64,000 nt of DNA from Setomelanomma holmii (lineage: Eukaryota; Ascomycota; Dothideomycetes; Pleosporales; Phaeosphaeriaceae): NCBI GenBank assembly GCA_010015745.1, contig ML978222.1, positions 124,001 to 188,000 on the forward strand, written 5' to 3'. Position numbers and translations under genes: made by a program. Below, one piece after another: positions 56,488-64,000 of the stretch (positions are counted from its first letter, which is position 1; each line of letters starts with the position of its first letter). The notes below the pieces were generated by a model. It was given only the letters and a program-made list of their open reading frames with translations. It ran no database searches and was not told the DNA's origin.

Positions 56488-59400
56488 ATGAGCTACTCCT
56501 ACACCCCACGCACGCGACTTGGCCACCAGACAGCATCGCCCTCTCCGCTCCGCCAGACCTCGATCGCCTCGAACGGTTCATCAACGCATTCGAATCAGTA
56601 CCCGCCAAGCCGGTCGAGCACACAGTCTAGCAATGCATCAAGCGGGTACGAACGATCAGGACATCGGCGGGGCATGAGCGAGGCTACTGCACTGTCGCAT
56701 CCACGAACAGAGCGTTACTTTGGCTCTGAAGAGACAGAGCCAGCAAATGCGTTTGCCAATGTGCGCAAAGCATTGCGACCACTACAACAGCCGCCGCAGA
56801 GCTCACCGATACCCGAGAAGCCAATACGAGCGCCAGTGGACAACCCAATGCATCACTCCCACATACGGTCGCAGAGTGTGGAGAGTATACGACACCAGCC
56901 CTTCGATGGCTCCGTATCGCCACCGGCGAAGCCCCGACCTCTGTCAATGGCACTATCGCGCGCCGATTCTATTCGTGCGCCCACCCGCGATCACTCGTCA
57001 CGACCACTGTCCACACACCTCGAACGACCAGCACTGCAAAGTTTACAAAAGTCATCGACAGGTCATCTGCGAACGTTGTCCAAGTTTGCAGAAGCCGGCA
57101 GCGATGAGGACTTTGCGATCAAGTCTCCAGAGCAGGAAGTAGTGGGTCTACACGGGCGAAGGAGGCTGCAGAGGACGGACCAAGATAGAGGAAAGAAGAC
57201 GGCTTCTTCATGGGCCAGCCGAAACTGGATGGACCAGCAGCGACAATTTCTACAGGCATACGAATACCTCTGCCACATCGGAGAAGCAAAAGAGTGGATG
57301 GAGGACATCATCGAGAGCGATCTCCCGCCTGTCGTGGAATTGGAAGAGGCACTCCGAAATGGCGTCACCCTGGCAGAGATTGTACAAGCGATCAAAGGGC
57401 AGCCTCTACGCATATTCCGGGACCCTAAACTGCAGTATCGACACTCGAACAACTATGCACACTTCTTCAAGTTCCTTTCCGAGGTGGAGCTTCCAGATTT
57501 GTTCCGGTTCGAGCTGGTAGATCTGTACGAAAAGAAAAATGTGCCCAAGGTCATTTACTGTATCCACGCGCTATCCTGGCTCCTTTTCCGCAAAGGCATA
57601 GTCGACTTCCGCATCGGCAACCTGGTTGGCAAACTCCAGTTCGAGGACCATGAGCTGGAAGCGACACAGAAGGGTCTCGACAAGTCGGGTGTCAGCATGC
57701 CCAACTTCTCAGGTATGCAGGCCAACTTCGCTGTAGAGCCTGAACCGGAGCCAATCGAATCGGAAGAGGAACGCATCGACCGCGAACTCGCTGAGAATGA
57801 AGATGTCATCCTAGACCTCCAGGCGCAAATGCGAGGAGCACTGGTGCGGATACGGCTCGGCAACCTGATGCAAGACCTTTGGGATAACGAACATGTGATC
57901 GCCGACCTCCAGTCTCGCATCCGCGGTGACTGGGCGCGACAGATCGCACACTATCGACTCGACATGCGGCGCTTCGCTATCCAACTCCAAAGCGCAGCCC
58001 GCGGTTTCCTTGTGCGATCTCAGATCCGAGGTGAAGAGGTGTACTGGCAAGACAAGGCGCCTCAAGTGCTGAAGGTGCAAAATCTGTTCCGTGGTCGCAA
58101 GGCCAGAGCACAAGTTCAGTACACGAAGTCAAAGATTCACCGACACGAACACGGCATTCGAGAGTTCCAGGCAGCCATTCGAGGAGCACTGGAAAGGTTG
58201 CGGGTGTCCAACAAATACGAGGAGACTCGCGACACTGAGCCAGCTGTAGTACATATTCAAGCCATGCTCCGTGGTGCTCTCGTGCGCCACCAAGTCTATC
58301 GCGAATGGGCTGAGCTCAAGGAGAACGAGGCTCAGATTACGCAACTCCAGGCTGTCTCACGTGCCGTGTTGATACGACAGTCCTTCCGCGCAGACCAGGA
58401 GAACCTTCGACGACACGAGTCGGTCGTAATGTTGTTGCAAGCTGCCGCACGAGGCATCATCGCTAGGAGGAAGAAAGCCGAAGTACAAGACAAGCTGGTA
58501 CGCTCCGAAGTCAATTGGTCCGATCTTCAATCCAAGGTTCGCGGAGACGATTTGAGGCAGTCGGTGCGGCACATTCGGGATGCGCTTTCTTCCGAGGAAC
58601 CACAAATCACGGATCTCCAAGCTATCGCAAGAGCAGGCAAGATACGTTCAGGTGTTGCAGACATTCTCGCGCAACTGAGCGGTCAAGAGGGCATCATCCT
58701 CTCTTTTCAAGCTTACATACGTGGTTTCCTCTCAAGACAGAGGCACTTCTCTGACCTCAAGACGCTACAGGCACAGACACCGACCATCCTGGACCTTCAA
58801 TCAGCGTGTCGCGGCTTCATTCAGCGTCAAAGGACGTATGAGATCCTCTGCGACCTCAATGCCCAGGAACCCGAGATCGTGCAGCTACAAGGCATCGCGC
58901 GCGGTATGTTGCTGCGCATGCATATCGGTGTTCAACTCGGCCAAGTTGAGGAACACGAAGATGCGATCATCGAGCTGCAGGCCCTGGCGCGGGGCATGAT
59001 GGTACGACGACAATACACCGAGAAGAAGCAATTCTACAAGGAGAACATGGAGAAGGTCATCAAGATCCAAAGCTTCGTTCGCGGGCGACAACAAGGCGAA
59101 GCATACAAGAGTTTGACTAGCGGGAAGAACCCTCCGGTCTCGACTGTCAAGAACTTCGTGCATCTCCTGAATGACAACGACATCGACTTTGACGAAGAAA
59201 TCGAATTTGAGCGATTACGCAAGACTGTTGTTCAACACGTGCGCCAAAACGAGCTCGCGGAAGCGTATATCGACCAGCTCGACATCAAGATCGCCCTGCT
59301 CGTCAAGAACAAGATCACTCTAGATGAAGTTGTCAAGCATCAGAAACACTTCGGTGGCCACGTCGGAACACTGCTTAGCAGCAAGGACATCTCCTCCAAG

Positions 59401-61671
59401 GATCCCTTTGACCTGAAGGCCCTCAATAAGAACTCTAGGCGCAAGCTCGAACAGTACCAAGAGCTATTCTTCGTTCTTCAAACCCAGCCACAGTATATGG
59501 CCCGTCTCTTCCGCCGTGTGCGTGAACAAAGCCTGGCTGAGAAGGATACTAAGCGCATCGAGCAGCTGACAATGAGCTTGTTTGGACTAGCGCAGAAGCG
59601 AAGAGAAGAGTACCTCCTGCTGAAGCTGTTGGCGCGTTCGCTAAAGGAAGAGGTTGAAGGGTGCGCCACCTTACAGGAGTATCTGCGTGGCAACTTCTTC
59701 TGGGCGAAGCTGTTCGCAAACTACGTTCGTTCTCCACGCGACCGTAAATTCCTCAAGGAGATCCTCGGTCCGGTCATTCGCGAGAACATCATTGAGAACG
59801 AACATCTTGATCTGGAGAGCGACCCGATGCAAATCTATCGATCGGCAATCAACAACGAAGAACTTCGGACTGGTCAACGCAGTCGTCGCGATCCCAATGT
59901 GTCCCGCGATGTAGCTCTCAAGGATCCGGAGACCAGGGGTACGTTCATCCACAATCTGCAAGACCTCCGCGACGTTGCAGATCAGTACTTCTCCATGTTT
60001 GAAGAGGTGCTTCATCGCATGCCTTATGGAGTCCGATACCTCGCACAGCAAATGTTTGAGGAACTGCGCTTGAGGTTCCCGTATGAACCACAAGAGCAAC
60101 TCCTCCAAATTGCTGGACACTGGGTGTGGAAAGCATACATCCAGCCAGCTTTGATCCAACCTCAGCACTGGGGCGTCGTGGACCGCGGCCTATCGCCCGT
60201 TATGAACAGGAACCTCGGTGCAGTTGGCAAGGTTCTCAGTCAGGTCGCAGGTGGAAAGCTGTTCGGTGGCGAGGACCTCTACTTGCAACCACTCAATAGC
60301 TACATCACAGAAGCTATGGACCGGCTGCAGGACATCTGGTCAAACAGTAAGCATCTCTTCATGATCATATCGCCCATACTAACAGTCACGCAGTGATCAA
60401 TGTGCGTGACGCTGAGACTCAATTCGAGATTGATGCATTCAATGACCTCTTCGCAAGGACGAAACCAACTCTCTACATCAAGCTCGCCGATGTATTTGCT
60501 ATCCACAACCTTGTCATCGACGATCTGCCTAGCCTCTGCCCATCTCAAGATGATCCTCTGCGTGAAGTTATTCGCGAGCTCGGCAGCGCAAAGAACAACG
60601 AGAATGAGCTGCTCCATGTGAGCTCAACCGAGATCACATTGACGCTCAATCCCAAATACCATGAGCAAGAGGGTAAGTCGATCGTTCCCAGCACCCTACT
60701 GCTGCTAACCATCCTTAGACCCCGACGCGGCTATCAAGTCATTGTTCATGGAGACCAAACGCTATGTCCTGTACATCATTCGTGTTCAAACTGGCGCCAA
60801 TCTGACCGAGATCCTTACCAAGCCCATCACGCCTGAAGACGAAGATCGATGGGACGCACTCGTCCGCGAAGAACTTGCAGCGCAACAAAAGGACCGGTCA
60901 CGGAAGCACAGCCAGATTCGTTCATCCGCTGCTTCCACGTACACTACCGACATGGGCTCCAACTCCGTTCTGGATCTCGACTACCCAACTCTCAAGCAAT
61001 ACTGCCTTGAAAACGTGGTGCACCTACAACGCGCAGGTCGCATCTCGCACCACAATAATTACCAAGACCTCCTCAATGCCATTGCAGTTGACATCAGGAC
61101 GAAGCATCGCCGACGCATACAACGAGCCAAGGAGCTGGAAGGCGTGCGAGGGACGCTCTCCGCCCTGGACGAGAAGGCACACTTCCTCGAAGGCCAACTC
61201 AAGAGCTATAACGACTACATCGAGCAAGCCATGGTCACCTTGCAATCAAAGAAGGGCAAGAAGAAGTTCCTGCTACCGTTCAGCAAGCAATATAACCATG
61301 TGCGCGAACTCCAGCGATCAGGCCGCTCATACCTCTTTGGCTCTTTCAAGTACTCTGCCCGCAACCTCGCCGAAAAGGGCATTCTCGTGTCATGGAATGG
61401 ATATCCAGAGCGTCAATGGGACCGTCTCGACATCACCATATCATCCAATCAGACCGGTATTTTCGAAATCCAGGGATCGCAAGGCTCGATGATGATACCC
61501 GGCGCTTTCGCCGAGGTACCGCTCGACGGCTTGCTACAAGCACAATTCGACAACCATCAATTCATGAACCTCTTCGGCGACGGTAAAGATGGGTCGGGAT
61601 CAGGCGCAGTGCGCGTCAATGTCAATCTCTTCTTGCATTTGATCTTCAAGAAGTTCTACAAGGAGGGTTGA
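56488..61671 (+). CDS. IQG1: IQGAP-family cytokinesis scaffold (Iqg1/Rng2)
   Basis: Exons 56488-60346, 60394-60672 and 60719-61671; introns 47 and 46 nt; 1696 residues. A Ser/Pro-rich disordered N-terminus (about 1-240) precedes a calponin-homology domain (about 250-365: QFLQAYEYLCHIGEAKEWME, NGVTLAEIVQAIKGQP, FRFELVDLYEKKNVPKVIYC). About 15 IQ-type motifs of the form LQxxxRGxxxR follow (about 437-870), binding calmodulin or myosin light chain. A RasGAP-related domain (about 890-1170) and the RasGAP C-terminal domain (to the end, FDNHQFMNLFGDGK) complete the architecture. IQGAPs gather actin, myosin and formin at the contractile ring and septum. All domains appear intact. Confidence 0.96.
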
Positions 61672-62901
61672 GCTTGGGTAGTCTCGGGTAATGGTGTTGT
61701 ACTGGATTTGGTGTTGCTGTGGAACTGGGAGATGGAAATATGATACCTTTTTCTTCTTGCAATGCATAGTCTGGCTGGTTAGTGTGGTGTTTTGGGGCTT
61801 TGGGATACGAATTTTGTAACGATGCACGCTATCAACGCAAGCGTGTTTACCTTTCGAATTGACGATCATGTGCGAGGTAGAATGTTGAGATGCATTGATA
61901 TCCCAGATTCGCGCCTTCGCTATGAGTGAGTTGTGATGGAGACTGAGCAAAATGGGTGGCACGATGCGGTGGGAGCTGAAGGACAACGGACAATGTTGAA
62001 AGGGCGGGATTGCACTTGCATTAACGGTAGCCCGCAGTTGTGGCACCCTAGAACGCGAGGCGGAATGTTCGGAGCCCACGCGTCAACCCCACGACATTTC
62101 TGCATCCACAACGTAACCTGACGACGACTGCATCACGTTACTAACATACGACTTGTTTCTGGCCCGCAATACATACGACATGTACATCACGATACATGAG
62201 TCTATTTCGCACAAGGTGCCAAGCGCGGATGCGCTCTACTGGCTCAAAACATCCCATTCTTCATGCAATGCAACCACAGAATTGCGACAGGGTGGAGGCG
62301 TCGAAAAGCAAAGAAAGAGGCTCAATGCTAGTGCTGATTCACTCACGTGGCAGCGCCACGGTTTATCGCTACAAGTCTCTGCTGGCTGAAGTCGACGATG
62401 TCGCGACGCGCATTGGTGTACGAATTGCTTGGTTCTAGTCCGTCAGTATTCGAAAAGAACTTCACTCGGTCATTCGTTTGGAGCACAGTGTTGTGGAAGT
62501 ATTTCGACTGATATTAACCACGAACAGAAATGAACCTCACGGGTCGTCGTAGCCCAGACCTCTTGCTTCGGACAAGGCGAAACCAAGCGCGATAAGCATC
62601 GCGTTAGCGTAGCAAATGAACCAATGGCGGCTGCTTAGCTTACCCCGAACTCCATCGCATTGGATCGGTAGCGTGGTGGCTGGCTCACTCTGGTAGGAAA
62701 CGGGGTCCAGAGCCCACCATCCCGGCTTTTGCAAGCACGCCATTTCGCTCAGCTATCAGCACAGCGGTAGTCTTTTTGTAACCCTGCCAAATGCGCCAAA
62801 GCTTCGCTGCATAAGTATCTCCCAGCACCCATGCTCTATGTGCAGCTGTCTGTGTTTCCCAGTGTGCACGCTTGCCATAGGATCTTGAACAGACATTGAC
62901 A
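61672..62901. other. Intergenic, nothing recognised
   Basis: 3' flank of the IQGAP gene and upstream region of the transporter. No convincing gene, repeat or RNA is seen. Confidence 0.45.
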
Positions 62902-64000
62902 ATGGCCACTACACACAACGACGATAAGGTCCGCGACCTGTCTAACGTGGACACCGAGGCCTTGGATTCCGATGACAACAGCACCACTGAAGCGATCAAG
63001 GCCCTGGTGGCCGAGGACCACGATCATGACATTAAGCTTCGCACTATGTCCTGGCAGAGAGCCGCATGGCTGCTCGCTGGAGACCAAGTTTGTCTGGCCA
63101 TCATGGCTCAATCATGGTCGCTTTCGTACGTCTTCCTCCTCCAAACCCCGTATCAAGCTGATTTTGAGATCGCAGTGTCCTCGGTTGGGTTCCTGGCATC
63201 ATCACCATGGTCGTCGCCGGCGTTCTCTTCTACATCACGTCCCTAACCATGCACAAATTCATCATGAAAAACCCTCAAATCAAAGACATTTGCGACTTTG
63301 GCTACTACGTCTTCGGCAAATCCAGAATCGCCTACGAATTCACCGCCATCATGCTCCTCCTCAACAACATCATGCTTATCGGCTTCCACATCCTGACCGG
63401 CGCAAAAGTAATCAACACCCTATCAGACCACTCCCTCTGCACCGTCGTCTTCTCCGTCATCGTCACCATCATGGGTATCATCTTGTCCCTCCCACGCACC
63501 CTGAACCACGTATCCTTCATGTCCATGTTTAGCGCGGCATGCATGGGCCTCGCAATCCTGCTCTTCCTCATCTTTGCCGGCATCGAAGACGCGCCGCTCT
63601 ATGGCTACAACGGCGTGTACCCGAAAGCCGGACCCGTCAAGACCTACGCCTTCCCACCCGAAGGCACCACCTTTGTCGCAGCCATGAACGCCGTGCTGAA
63701 CATTACATTCCTCTGGGTCCCGCAGATCCTCTTCCCCACATTCATTTCCGAAATGGAGCGTCCTCAGGATTTCCCCAAAGCGCTCGCCGTACTTGGCGGT
63801 ATCTCAGCATTTCTATTCATTATCCCGCCCGCCATTGGATTCCGGTATCTCGGACAGTATGCGACCGCGCCTGCGTTCGGCAGTCTGGGTCCCGTCGTGT
63901 ACAAGAAAGCGAGCTTTGCGTTTGTCATTGTGCCTACGCTTGTTATTGGTGTCATTTATGCCAACGTGAGCGCGAAGTTTGTGTACTTCCGCGTCATGGG
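62902..64000 (+). CDS. Amino-acid transporter (Aa_trans / AAAP family), 3' end outside window
   Basis: Exons 62902-63125 and 63176 to the window edge (intron 50 nt, GTACGT to TCGCAG). An acidic hydrophilic N-terminus of about 55 residues leads into the first membrane helix (SWQRAAWLLAGDQVCLAIMA, then after the intron VLGWVPGIITMVVAGVLFYI). At least seven further hydrophobic segments follow, with MHKFIMKNPQIKDICDFGYY and MERPQDFPKALAVLGGI, typical of fungal AAAP permeases such as the Neurospora MTR group. These import neutral or aromatic amino acids by proton symport. The C-terminal helices are not in the window. Confidence 0.93.

Overview
This window is nuclear DNA of a filamentous ascomycete (Pezizomycotina; Dothideomycetes is my best guess, not provable here). 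Most genes carry short spliceosomal introns, mainly 42-80 nt, with GTRNGT-like donors, CTRAC/CTAAC-like branch sites and YAG acceptors. The content is typically fungal: Zn2Cys6 regulator, HET domain, NB-ARC/TPR NLR-like protein, DUF7580, 2EXR, LysM, DUF4360, kinesin-8 and IQGAP. I found no tRNA, rRNA or CRISPR.

Left part (1-11 kb): a LysM protein whose 5' end I could not resolve, then a possible sugar- or hydroxy-acid catabolic group: a medium-chain reductase, a 2EXR gene broken by one TGA, an IlvD/Edd-type dehydratase, a convergent Zn2Cys6 regulator sharing a CTAG stop palindrome with it, and an Ldh2/malate-type dehydrogenase divergent from the regulator. Joint action is inferred from domains and adjacency.

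Middle (11-34 kb): a secreted serine beta-lactamase-fold protein with a very Cys-rich tail, kinesin-8, a secreted DUF4360 protein, MsrA, a GFA-domain protein, an amidase, a four-helix membrane protein, three tandem small Cys-rich genes (the first two clearly alike), and an FMP42/SLC43-like MFS transporter with a GC-AG intron.

Accessory island (34.7-51 kb): a 404-bp MITE-like element with TA-flanked inverted repeats, a HET pseudogene with two stops and two frameshifts, a 1398-residue NLR-like protein (conserved fungal N-terminal region, C2H2 fingers, NB-ARC, TPR), a divergent DUF7580 gene, a CmcJ/NvfI-family gene, and a 2.3-kb dead Fot1/pogo transposon with near-perfect 43-bp inverted repeats lying 108 bp upstream of the CmcJ-like start. 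Two further poorly resolved genes follow. This is the most variable and interesting part of the window.

Right part (51-64 kb): conserved housekeeping genes: a NUDT19-like Nudix hydrolase, IMP dehydrogenase, an IQGAP with about 15 IQ repeats, and the start of an amino-acid transporter that runs off the window edge.

Exon boundaries were worked out by hand from splice signals, reading frame and family motifs. Total coding lengths close in frame for every gene called with confidence of 0.85 or more, except that the C-terminus of the Ldh2-like gene remains doubtful and the final transporter is cut by the window edge.
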